From Sphingosinicella sp. (lineage in GTDB: Bacteria > Pseudomonadota > Alphaproteobacteria > Sphingomonadales > Sphingomonadaceae), in assembly GCF_013911755.1 (NCBI RefSeq), contig NZ_JACESP010000001.1, positions 1 to 64,000 on the forward strand: 64,000 nt of DNA. The letters run 5' to 3'. A model generated the notes under the pieces. It was given only the letters and a program-made list of their open reading frames with translations, made no database searches and had not been told where the DNA came from. The position numbers and the translations under genes were made by a program. Of the stretch, positions 52,898-60,823 are shown one piece after another (within the stretch, counting starts at the first letter, position 1; every line of letters begins with the position of its first letter).

Positions 52898-53167
52898 ATG
52901 GACGCAGCCTATTTCACCGCCGCCGCCGGACAGGCGCTCTGGATTCTCGTGCTGGTCTCCGCGCCGGTCATCATCCCGGCGCTCGCCATCGGCGTGCTGC
53001 TCGGCATGGTGCAGGCGGCAACCTCGATCAACGAGGCGACGCTCAGCTTCGTGCCCAAATTGCTCGGCGTGCTCGTCTGCCTCGGCCTCTTCGGGGGCCT
53101 GATGATGGGGCTGCTTGTTGATTTCACGCAGGACATTTTCTCGCGGATTCCGGACCTCGTCAGATGA
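52898..53167 (+). CDS. fliQ: Flagellar export gate protein FliQ
   Basis: The 89-residue protein has two membrane helices (ALWILVLVSAPVIIPALAIG and GVLVCLGLFGGLMMGLLVDF) and the conserved GMVQAATSINEATLSFVPKL. It forms part of the FliPQR channel. The ATG at 52898 follows GAGGAGACAGGCG. The 112 bases between its stop and fliR are taken up by an inserted palindromic element. Confidence 0.96.
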   Translation: MDAAYFTAAAGQALWILVLVSAPVIIPALAIGVLLGMVQAATSINEATLSFVPKLLGVLVCLGLFGGLMMGLLVDFTQDIFSRIPDLVR

Positions 53168-53171
53168 CGAG

Positions 53172-53276
53172 CGGACTTGACGTCGTACGTCCCTCGACTT
53201 CGCTCGGGATGAAGACTGTATGGAGCACCACGTCCATCATCCCGGGCGAAGTCGAGGGACGCACCAACGGACTTGA
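53172..53276. repeat. Palindromic repeat element with 9-bp flanking duplication, between fliQ and fliR
   Basis: GTCCCTCGACTTCGCTCGGG and its near-complement CCCGGGCGAAGTCGAGGGAC are the arms of a long hairpin (about 53188-53259). CGGACTTGA lies at both edges (53172-53180 and 53268-53276). The layout is that of a small non-coding mobile element with a target duplication. Removing it would leave fliQ and fliR about 16 bases apart, in line with the rest of the operon. Confidence 0.75.
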
Positions 53277-53279
53277 AGC

Positions 53280-54059
53280 ATGAGCGCTATTCTCTCCGTC
53301 GGGATAGAGGCGTGGCTGATGCAGCTGATGTTCGCCATGCTGCGCATCGGCGGCACGCTGGTGGCGGCGCCGATCTTCTCCGCGATCGGCGTGCCTTTGC
53401 AGGTGCGCATCGTGCTTGCGGGTGCGATCGGCGTGCTTGTGCTCTCCGTGTATCCGGTGGACGTGCCCTACGATATCCTGTCGTTGCAGGGCCTGGTGAT
53501 CGTGATTCAGGAGCTGATGATAGGGCTCTCCGTGGGCTTCATCCTCCAGCTCGCCTTCGCTGCGCCGCTGCTCGCGGGTGAGTATATTGCGAATTCGATC
53601 GGCCTCGGTTTTGCCAACATGGTCGATCCGCAGAGCGGCAACAACAGCGCCGTCGTCGGCCAGTTCCTGATGATCCTCATGACGCTGCTGTTCCTGGCGC
53701 TGAACGGTCACCTCATTCTCGTGCGGCTGATCGTGGAGAGCTATGCCTTGATGCCGCTCGGCGGTGATTGGCTGACGCGCGATCATTTCTGGGCGATCGT
53801 GAAGTTCGGCGGCTTCGTGTTCGCGGGCGGGCTCGCCATCGCGCTGCCGGTGGGCTTCGCGCTGTTCGCGCTCAACCTGCTCGTGGGTGTGCTGACACGC
53901 ACGGCGCCGCAGCTCAACATCTTCGCGGTCGGTCTGCCGCTGACGCTGATGACCGGCTTCGTTGTGCTCGCCATTGCGTTCCCGGCGATGAGCGACCTCA
54001 TGCAATCCGCCGCGAACACGGGCCTCGACGAGGCGCAGACGTGGCTGGGAGGGCGGTAG
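53280..54059 (+). CDS. fliR: Flagellar export gate protein FliR
   Basis: The protein of 259 residues has about six membrane helices, with LRIGGTLVAAPIFSAIGVPL, ELMIGLSVGFILQLAFAAPL and FANMVDPQSGNNSAVVGQFL as family blocks. It joins FliP and FliQ in the export gate. The ATG at 53280 lies four bases after the flanking repeat of the inserted element. No good ribosome site is visible, so its translation may have been affected by the insertion. Confidence 0.95.
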   Translation: MSAILSVGIEAWLMQLMFAMLRIGGTLVAAPIFSAIGVPLQVRIVLAGAIGVLVLSVYPVDVPYDILSLQGLVIVIQELMIGLSVGFILQLAFAAPLLAGEYIANSIGLGFANMVDPQSGNNSAVVGQFLMILMTLLFLALNGHLILVRLIVESYALMPLGGDWLTRDHFWAIVKFGGFVFAGGLAIALPVGFALFALNLLVGVLTRTAPQLNIFAVGLPLTLMTGFVVLAIAFPAMSDLMQSAANTGLDEAQTWLGGR

Positions 54060-54062
54060 GCC

Positions 54063-55190
54063 GTGGCCGATAAACCCGAACAGGACCAGCAAACCGAGGC
54101 CCCGACCGAGAAGCGCAAACGCGACGCGGCGGAAAAGGGCGATGTCCTTCGCTCGCGCGAGCTGACCACCGCGCTCGTCATGCTCATCGGCGCAGGCTAT
54201 CTGGCGCTTGCGGGTGGCTGGATGGTCTCAAGCCTCGAAACCATGCTGAAAACGGGCCTCCTCGGGCTGAAGCACGGCGGCACCAACTTCCAGCCCGCTG
54301 CGATGACCTGGGCGCTCGCCAAGGTTGTCGCGTTTCCGCTTGCCGGATTGCTGCTCACCTGCTTCACGGCCGCGCTCGCGAGCCAGGCGCTGCTCGGCAC
54401 GTTCCAGTTCAACATGTCGCTCATCGCGCCCAAGGCCTCGCGCATGAACCCGATGAACTACGTGAAGCGCACCTTCGGTATGCAGGGCCTCACCGAGCTC
54501 GGCAAATCGATCCTGAAAGTCGTGCTCGTCGGCGCGATCGGCTGGTGGATGCTGTCCGATTATGCGCGCGATATGGCCGCGCTCGGCGCGGAAGACGTGA
54601 TCGGCGCGATCACGCACACCGGGCATCTCGCGATCGCGTTCCTGCTCATCCTGTCGGCCGGACTCGTCTTGGTTGCCGGGGTCGATATTCCGCTGCAGGC
54701 GATCCAGCTGATGCGCAAGCTCAAGATGTCGCGGCAGGAGATCAAGGACGAGGTCAAGCAGACCGAAGGTTCGCCCGAGGTGAAGATGCAGATTCGCCGC
54801 CGTCAGCGTGAAGCCACACGCAACAACATGCGTGCGGGAATGAGCCAAGCTCACGTCGTGCTGACGAACCCGACGCACTTTGCCGTCGCGCTCCGCTACG
54901 ACAAGACCCGCGACCTCGCGCCTGTCGTCGTCGCGAAGGGCAAGGATCTTGTCGCCGAGGTGATTCGCGAGCTTGCGGCGGACAATGACGTGCCTGTGCT
55001 CAGCTATCCGCTGCTCGCCCGCGCCGTCTTCTTCACCTCGAAAATCGGGCAGGAAATCCGCGACGATCTCTACGTTGCCGTCGCCGGCGTGCTGGCGTTC
55101 GTATTCAGCGTGGAGCGCGACCGCCTGACCCAGCCCGAAATCGACGTACCGGAAGGTGCGCGCTTCGACGAGAAGGGGCAGCCGCTATGA
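54063..55190 (+). CDS. flhB: Flagellar export switch protein FlhB
   Basis: The protein of 375 residues has an N-terminal ADKPEQDQQTEAPTEKRKRD, four membrane helices and the autocleaved cytoplasmic domain with VVLTNPTHFAVALRYD (the Asn-Pro-Thr-His site near residue 269). Cleavage lets FliK change export from hook to filament proteins. The GTG at 54063 starts three bases after the fliR stop. Full length. Confidence 0.97.
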   Translation: MADKPEQDQQTEAPTEKRKRDAAEKGDVLRSRELTTALVMLIGAGYLALAGGWMVSSLETMLKTGLLGLKHGGTNFQPAAMTWALAKVVAFPLAGLLLTCFTAALASQALLGTFQFNMSLIAPKASRMNPMNYVKRTFGMQGLTELGKSILKVVLVGAIGWWMLSDYARDMAALGAEDVIGAITHTGHLAIAFLLILSAGLVLVAGVDIPLQAIQLMRKLKMSRQEIKDEVKQTEGSPEVKMQIRRRQREATRNNMRAGMSQAHVVLTNPTHFAVALRYDKTRDLAPVVVAKGKDLVAEVIRELAADNDVPVLSYPLLARAVFFTSKIGQEIRDDLYVAVAGVLAFVFSVERDRLTQPEIDVPEGARFDEKGQPL

Positions 55191-55224
55191 TCGAGAAACC
55201 TGCGAATCTTTACCGATTATTCCC

Positions 55225-55251
55225 TAAATCCAGCGCAAAACCGGTCGTGAA
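55225..55251 (+). promoter_or_regulatory. Sigma-28 promoter of fliD-fliS
   Basis: TAAA (55225-55228), 15 bases, GTCGTGAA (55244-55251): both boxes and the spacing are identical to the fliC promoter. Confidence 0.82.
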
Positions 55252-55299
55252 CAGATTGAGCGGATGGCGCGCGTCCGCACGAACGAGAAGGCAGGTCCA

Positions 55300-57285
55300 A
55301 TGTCCATTCTGACGGCGCTCGGCAGCGGGTCGGGCATCGATACGCAAAAGCTTATCGCTGATCTCGTCGCCGCGCAGCGCGCAGGCAGCGACAAGGCCCT
55401 GACCGCGCGGCAGACGGCGGTTGACGCCAAGATTTCCAGCCTCTCCACGATCAGCTCGGCGCTCAGCGCCTTCTCGACGGCGCTTGGCTCGCTGGTCAGC
55501 AGCGGCGCACTCGGCCGCCAGGTGATCAGCAGCGACACATCATCGATCGCGCTTTCGCTCACCGGTTCGTCGAGCCCGCCGTCGCTGTCGCACACGATCG
55601 AGGCGACGCAGCTCGCGCAGCGGCAGACGGTCGCGTCGGGAGCGGTTGCCGATCGCAACGCGCCGATCGGCGAGGGCACGCTCACGATTAGTTTCGGCAC
55701 GCTTACCGGCACGTTCCCCACCCCGGCGGGCTTCACCGCGGGCACGGCCGCGCCCCTTACCATCGCGATCGGGCCGGAAAACAACAGCCTCGTCGGGCTC
55801 CAGCAGGCGATCAACGCGTCGAACGCCGGCGTCACTGCCTCGATCGTCGAGGATTCAAGCGGCGCCCGCCTCGTGCTGCGCGGCGAAACCGGCGCGGAGA
55901 AGGCGTTCGCGATAGACGGCAGCGCAGGCCTTGAGGCCTTCGAGTTCGGCCCCGGCACCGCGGGGATGACATGGACGGCGCAGGCGAAGAACGCCGTCGT
56001 CGTGATCGACGGCATCACCGTCGAGCGGCCGACGAACAGCATCTCGGACCTTGTCTCGGGCCTCAAGCTCGACCTCAAGAAGGTCACCGACGGTCCCGTG
56101 ACGATTTCCAGCGATTATGATGCGACGACGCTGAAGACGGCGGTCGGCAACTATGTGGATGTCTACAACCAGCTGATCTCGATGCTCGCCGAGGAAACCC
56201 GGCCCGGCAAGGAGGGCGGCGCCGCGGGCGCGCTCGCGGGCGACCGCACGACGCGCGATCTGAAGCGTATGCTCGCCGATCTCAGCACGAAGACGCTGCT
56301 GACGGACGGCGGCGGCCCGTCGAGCCTCTCGGAGATCGGCATCAAGACCAACCGCGACGGCACGCTCAGCATTGATGATAAGGCGCTCACGAAAGCGGTG
56401 ACCAATCATCCGGGCCGCGTCCACGACATGTTCGTGCCCGGGCAGACCAGCAGTTCCGCGCTCGTCGAGATCGCAAACAGCCTCGGCGCAGCGAAGCCGG
56501 GCACCTATGCCGTCACCGATATCGTCGCGGCGACCTCGGGCAAGCTGAACGGCGCGGCCGCGCCTTCGGCATTCGACGTGCCGGTCGTCATCGATGCGAC
56601 GAACAAGAGTTTCACGGTCACGCTCGACGGCCGCACCTCGCTCGCCATCAACCTCCCTGAAGGCAGCTATGCGACCGGTGCGGCGCTCGCCGCGGCGTTC
56701 CAGACCGCCATCAACGATGATTCGGTACTGAAGTCGTTCGGTCTGTCGCTGACGGCCGCGTGGGACGGATCGGCCTTCACCTTCACCTCGAAAGGCGTGG
56801 GCAGCACCTCGGGCGTCACGCTCGTTGGCCTCGACGGCACGCTTGCGGCCACGCTCGGCCTGGACGTGCCGACCGCGACGGCGGGCACGAACGCTTCGGG
56901 CAAGATCGACGGCGTCGATGCAATCGGCATCGGCAACCGCCTGATCGCGCCCTCCTCGTCGGCGGCATCCGGCCTTGCCCTCAATATCCTCGGCAGCGCG
57001 ACGTCGGCGACGATTGTCGTGCGGTCGACGGTTTCCGGGCTGATCTCCGACATGCAGAAGCAGCTTTCCGCGAGCGGAGGCGGCTTCAAGACCACGTCGG
57101 AACGCCTGGCGAAGGAAGCCGAGGCGATCGCCGAGGAGCAGGCGCGCGTCGAATCGCGCAGCCTTGCGCTCGAGGAGCGGCTCACGATCCAGTTCGCAGC
57201 GATGGAGCGCGCCGTCGCGGCTTTCAAAAGCACGCAGGAATATATGAAACAGCAGATCGACATGTGGACACGGGATCAGGGCTGA
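55300..57285 (+). CDS. fliD: Filament cap protein FliD (HAP2)
   Basis: The protein of 661 residues has the FliD N-terminus (ILTALGSGSGIDTQKLIADL), helical D0/D1 parts, several flagellin_IN-like segments (about 240-250 and 540-570) and the C-terminal block ERLAKEAEAIAEEQARVESR with EERLTIQFAAMERAVAAFKS. It caps the growing filament. It is longer than enterobacterial FliD owing to an enlarged outer region. The ATG at 55300 is chosen. The one at 55264 is too close to the promoter. Confidence 0.94.
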   Translation: MSILTALGSGSGIDTQKLIADLVAAQRAGSDKALTARQTAVDAKISSLSTISSALSAFSTALGSLVSSGALGRQVISSDTSSIALSLTGSSSPPSLSHTIEATQLAQRQTVASGAVADRNAPIGEGTLTISFGTLTGTFPTPAGFTAGTAAPLTIAIGPENNSLVGLQQAINASNAGVTASIVEDSSGARLVLRGETGAEKAFAIDGSAGLEAFEFGPGTAGMTWTAQAKNAVVVIDGITVERPTNSISDLVSGLKLDLKKVTDGPVTISSDYDATTLKTAVGNYVDVYNQLISMLAEETRPGKEGGAAGALAGDRTTRDLKRMLADLSTKTLLTDGGGPSSLSEIGIKTNRDGTLSIDDKALTKAVTNHPGRVHDMFVPGQTSSSALVEIANSLGAAKPGTYAVTDIVAATSGKLNGAAAPSAFDVPVVIDATNKSFTVTLDGRTSLAINLPEGSYATGAALAAAFQTAINDDSVLKSFGLSLTAAWDGSAFTFTSKGVGSTSGVTLVGLDGTLAATLGLDVPTATAGTNASGKIDGVDAIGIGNRLIAPSSSAASGLALNILGSATSATIVVRSTVSGLISDMQKQLSASGGGFKTTSERLAKEAEAIAEEQARVESRSLALEERLTIQFAAMERAVAAFKSTQEYMKQQIDMWTRDQG

Positions 57286-57668
57286 TGATGCAGGCCCTTC
57301 GCGCGCGGCAGCAGTATGCCGCCATCGACACCGCTACCCGCACCGAGCAGGCGAACCCGCACCGCCTGATCGAGATGCTGTACGACGAACTGCTCTCCGC
57401 GCTTCGGCAGGCGGGCATCGCGATCGACCGGGGCGATCTCGCTTTGAAGAGCAGCCGCATCAGCCGCGCGCTTTCGATCCTGCACGGTCTCGAATCGAGC
57501 CTCGATTTCAATCGCGGCGGCCCGGTCGCGCAATCGCTTTCGTCGGCCTACGGCTATCTCCGCCAGGAGACGATCGCGGCTGGCCGCGACAATGATTCGC
57601 GCCGTTTGGCGGCCGCCACGGAGGCCGCTGCCGGCCTTGGAGACGCGTGGCGGCAGATTCGCCCGTGA
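57285..57668 (+). CDS. fliS: Flagellin export chaperone FliS
   Basis: The protein of 127 residues has the FliS signature ANPHRLIEMLYDELLSALRQ followed by AGIAIDRGDLALKSSRIS and LDFNRGG. It keeps flagellin unpolymerised in the cytoplasm. Two adjacent ATGs (57285 and 57288) are possible. The first overlaps the fliD stop. Coupled to the next gene by GTGA. Confidence 0.95.
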   Translation: MMQALRARQQYAAIDTATRTEQANPHRLIEMLYDELLSALRQAGIAIDRGDLALKSSRISRALSILHGLESSLDFNRGGPVAQSLSSAYGYLRQETIAAGRDNDSRRLAAATEAAAGLGDAWRQIRP

Positions 57669-57982
57669 CCGCGATTCCGGCCCTTCTCACCGATCTCGAA
57701 TCGCTCTCGGGCATGACGGCGCACGCTGCGGCAGGCGGCGACTGGACGGCTGTTGAGCGCTATGAAACGGTTCGCCTCGCACTCGTGCAGACGCTTTCGG
57801 GGCTGGCTGCCGATCCTGCGCTGCGGGCAGAGGCGCTCGGCGCGCTGCGTCAGGCCGAATCGCAGGCGGTGACCATCGGCCACGCCATCGATGTCGGTCG
57901 CCGTGCGCACGAGCGCAGCGTCCAAGCGCTGCGCCAATCCGGCACAGCGCGCAGACTCTACGGGAAAACGCGTACGGCTTAG
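57665..57982 (+). CDS. FliT-like small helical protein
   Basis: The 105-residue protein starts at GTG overlapping the fliS stop. It is helical, soluble and of FliT size (ALLTDLESLSGMTAHAAAGG, then TVRLALVQTLSGLAADPALR). Position after fliD-fliS is that of fliT, the FliD chaperone. Sequence similarity is too weak for certainty. Its stop overlaps the convergent sigma-54 activator gene by four bases. Confidence 0.6.
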   Translation: MTAIPALLTDLESLSGMTAHAAAGGDWTAVERYETVRLALVQTLSGLAADPALRAEALGALRQAESQAVTIGHAIDVGRRAHERSVQALRQSGTARRLYGKTRTA

Positions 57983-59115
57983 GCGACGGCGCGTTCGCCG
58001 CGGCCGATCTGGTATTTGCGCATCTTTTCGATGAGCGAGGTGCGCTGGAGGCCAAGGACGCGGGCAGCGTCGGCGACGATGTCGCCGCTCTGTTCCAGCG
58101 CCGCGTGAATCAAGGACTGTTCGAGTTTCGCGACGAGCGCGCGCATGTCGCACGTGCCGGCGCCCAGAAGCCCGCGCGGGTCCATGTCGAAGCTGTTGGT
58201 GCCATAGGGGCGAAGCGGCACGACAGGGGCAGTTTCCGGCAGGCGCGTGTCGGCTTCCTCCTCGGAAACGCTGGTCGCTTCCCAGAGCGCGGCATCCTCG
58301 TTCGCAAGTTCGCGGCGCTCGAGCGTCGCGCCGATCAGCATTTCGACGTCGTCGACGCCGATGTCGCCCTCGCCGAACAGCACGACTGCGCGTTCAACGA
58401 CGTTGCGCAGCTCGCGGATGTTGCCCGGCCAGCTGTGCTGGCAGAGTGCGCGCAGCGCCGAGGCGTCGAAGCGCAGCTTCGTGCCCGACTGCTTCAGGAA
58501 GTGCGCGATCAGCATCGGAATATCTTCGCGGCGATCGGCGAGCGCCGGCAGCTGCAGCGGGAAGATGTTGAGGCGGTAGAAGAGGTCTTCGCGGAAGCGC
58601 CCCTCGGCGATCGCTTGCTCCAGGTTCTTGTGCGTGGCGGAGATGACGCGCACGTCAACGGCCATCGTCTTGTTGCTGCCGACGCGCTCGATCTTGCGTT
58701 CTTCGAGAACGCGCAGCAGCTTCACCTGCATGTCGGCGGGCATGTCGCCGATCTCGTCGAGGAAAATCGTGCCGCCGTCAGCGGCCTCGAAGCGACCTTT
58801 GCGGCTTTGCAGCGCGCCGGTGAAAGCGCCCTTTTCGTGGCCGAAGAGTTCCGATTCGATGAGTTCGCGGGGGATGGCGCCACAGTTCACGGCGACGAAT
58901 TCGTTGTTCCGACGGGCAGAGGCGAGGTGCAGGCAGCGCGCGACGACCTCCTTGCCGGTGCCGGACGGGCCCGTGACGAGCACGGAAGCCTGCGAACCGG
59001 CGAGACGCATGATGAGGTTTCGAACCCTGACGATCGCTTCACTGCGACCGATAAGCAGCGTTTCCAGTTCGGCCATACCGCCGCCCGCTGCAGCCCCCGT
59101 TGCAACCGTCATCAT
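57979..59115 (-). CDS. Sigma-54-dependent flagellar activator without receiver domain (FleQ/FlbD class)
   Basis: The protein of 378 residues starts almost directly with the AAA+ domain: Walker A VTGPSGTGKEVVARC near residues 47-61, the sigma-54 contact loop GAFTGA at 96-101, Walker B GGTIFLDEIGD near 114-124, and R-finger region FREDLFYRLNIFPLQLPALA. A Fis-type HTH ends it (DAARVLGLQRTSLIEKMRKY). No N-terminal receiver or FleQ domain is present. It is the only sigma-54 activator in the window and probably drives the five -24/-12 promoters. The ATG ending at 59115 follows GAGGGGG. The longer frame to 59133 is not needed. An AT-rich leader with TTGAGA and TATAAA may be its promoter. Confidence 0.9.
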   Translation of the reverse strand: MMTVATGAAAGGGMAELETLLIGRSEAIVRVRNLIMRLAGSQASVLVTGPSGTGKEVVARCLHLASARRNNEFVAVNCGAIPRELIESELFGHEKGAFTGALQSRKGRFEAADGGTIFLDEIGDMPADMQVKLLRVLEERKIERVGSNKTMAVDVRVISATHKNLEQAIAEGRFREDLFYRLNIFPLQLPALADRREDIPMLIAHFLKQSGTKLRFDASALRALCQHSWPGNIRELRNVVERAVVLFGEGDIGVDDVEMLIGATLERRELANEDAALWEATSVSEEEADTRLPETAPVVPLRPYGTNSFDMDPRGLLGAGTCDMRALVAKLEQSLIHAALEQSGDIVADAARVLGLQRTSLIEKMRKYQIGRGERAVA

Positions 59116-59272
59116 GTTCCCCCTCGGCGACACCCCTGCCGCCGTGAAACAGGGTGTAACAGTGAAATGGTTAACGAAATTTATACATGGAATCCTTAAT
59201 TCTCAATGCATTGTAAATTTCACTGGTTCGTTACGAAAGCGCAGCATTCCGGCCGTTTCTGACGTGTAACGG

Positions 59273-60034
59273 TTAAATTCCGGCGTACCATTCGTAGCCC
59301 ACACGGTCTTCCCAATAACCGCCCTTCCCGCTGCCGGTGTTAGCAAAGGTTGACGCGACCTCAACGCGCGTCACGAACTTGGCGTGCTTGTAGCCGAGCT
59401 GCCGTTCGACCCTCAGGCGCAGCGGCGCACCGTGGCCGATAGGCAGCGGGGCATCGTTCATACCCCAGGCGAGAATCGTCTGCGGGTGGAAGGCATCGAT
59501 GAGGTCGATCGATTCATAGTAGCGCGTGCCGCGGAAATCGTCGGCGCAGTGGAAGATCACATAACGCGCGCCGTCCCGAAGCCCGGCGCCGTCGAGCAGC
59601 GTTTTCAGCGGCACGCCGGTCCACTTGCCGATCGCGCTCCACCCCTCCACACAATCGTGCCGCGTGATCTGCGTGCGTGCGGGGAGGGCGCGGATCGCGC
59701 CCAGCGACAGGGCCAGCGGGCGCTCGACCAGCCCGTCGACAACGAGCCGCCAGTCCGCAAAGCCGTTCGCCGCATGGCGCGCATAGGCTGGGTCAGCGGG
59801 CAGCGTGTTGCCGTTCATGCGAAACACGGGTGACATCTCCGCCGCGCTGAACTCGCGTGCGAGCGCCTCACGGCTGCTGATCAGCCTTTGCGCGCGCATT
59901 GTAAGCTTTTCGGCGCTGAACAGGGCCTCTCGGAAGCCTTCGCTCTGGCCGAGCCGGTCGCAGCCCGAAACCGCGAGGCCGGCGCCGGCAACGAGACTCC
60001 CGACGAGTCCGCGACGGGTAACAAGGTGTTTCAT
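59273..60034 (-). CDS. Tat-exported YedY/MsrP-like molybdopterin oxidoreductase
   Basis: The protein of 253 residues has a twin-arginine signal (VTRRGLVGSLVAGAGLAVSG) with a Cys at its end (SGCDRLG), so it may be a lipoprotein. The Moco-binding fold follows: the Mo-ligand Cys in ITRHDCVEGWSAIGKWTGVP, FHCADDFRGTRYYESIDL and APLPIGHGAPLRLRVERQLG. Family members reduce or oxidise small S- or N-oxides in the periplasm. The start overlaps the end of the cytochrome b gene, indicating a working pair. Confidence 0.88.
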   Translation of the reverse strand: MKHLVTRRGLVGSLVAGAGLAVSGCDRLGQSEGFREALFSAEKLTMRAQRLISSREALAREFSAAEMSPVFRMNGNTLPADPAYARHAANGFADWRLVVDGLVERPLALSLGAIRALPARTQITRHDCVEGWSAIGKWTGVPLKTLLDGAGLRDGARYVIFHCADDFRGTRYYESIDLIDAFHPQTILAWGMNDAPLPIGHGAPLRLRVERQLGYKHAKFVTRVEVASTFANTGSGKGGYWEDRVGYEWYAGI

Positions 60035-60822
60035 GGCGTATCATCCGGTATGCGGTGGCGGCCGGTGATCATCGACCTGATCCCGTTCAAGGGGCCCGAG
60101 AGCAGCACCATCAGCAAATGCACGGCGATGAAGGCGGCGATCAGCGCCGCGCTGATGAAATGCACCGATCGCGCCGATTGCCGCCCGCCGAACAGGTCGA
60201 CGAGCCAGGGCCACGCCGCGTCCATCGCGGGCGACATGGCAAGACCGCTCAGCACCATCGCGGGCAGCAGGGCGAACAGCGTGCCCGCATAAGCGAGCTT
60301 CTGCAGCACGTTGTAGCGGAGCGCCGCCTCGCCGCGCGGGAAGCGAAGCCGGGCGTGGGCCTTGATGTCCTGCCACAGGTGGGCGGGCGCAAGCTCCCGC
60401 CTGCCTGGCAGAAGCTCAGCGGCATGGCGGCTGGCGACCGTCCAGACGAGGTACAGGCTCCCCGCGACGGCGAGCAGCCATGCGAACGCGATGTGCCAGC
60501 GCCGGGCGAGCGCCAGATTGTAATTGGACGGGATCGTCGCCCAGTGCGGGAAGGCAAGCGCGCGCGAGACGCCGTTCGGGTCGGTCCAGCGCCCGAGCAC
60601 GCCGGTCGTCTCGACGCGCAGATCGCCGACACGCAGCACGCCGGATGTGCGCGTCGCGTAGATTTCCAGCCAGGCCGGGTCCGGATTGGCGCCGTATGCG
60701 CCCCAGTAGAGGCGCGGGTGCGCGTTGAAGATCATCAGGCCGCTCATCAGCAGCACGAACACCGCGATCGCATTCGTCCAGTGCCAGAGCCTGACGGGCA
60801 ACCTGTGGCGGCGGACGATCAC
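60031..60822 (-). CDS. Cytochrome b561-type membrane electron carrier
   Basis: The protein of 263 residues has about four to five membrane helices with conserved His in PVRLWHWTNAIAVFVLLMSG, RRWHIAFAWLLAV and SVHFISAALIAAFIAVHLLM. These are haem b ligands typical of the b561/YedZ-like partners of periplasmic oxidoreductases. It probably passes electrons between the quinone pool and the YedY-like enzyme. GTG at 60822 is one base after the upstream stop. Confidence 0.85.
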   Translation of the reverse strand: MIVRRHRLPVRLWHWTNAIAVFVLLMSGLMIFNAHPRLYWGAYGANPDPAWLEIYATRTSGVLRVGDLRVETTGVLGRWTDPNGVSRALAFPHWATIPSNYNLALARRWHIAFAWLLAVAGSLYLVWTVASRHAAELLPGRRELAPAHLWQDIKAHARLRFPRGEAALRYNVLQKLAYAGTLFALLPAMVLSGLAMSPAMDAAWPWLVDLFGGRQSARSVHFISAALIAAFIAVHLLMVLLSGPLNGIRSMITGRHRIPDDTP

Positions 60823-60823
60823 G

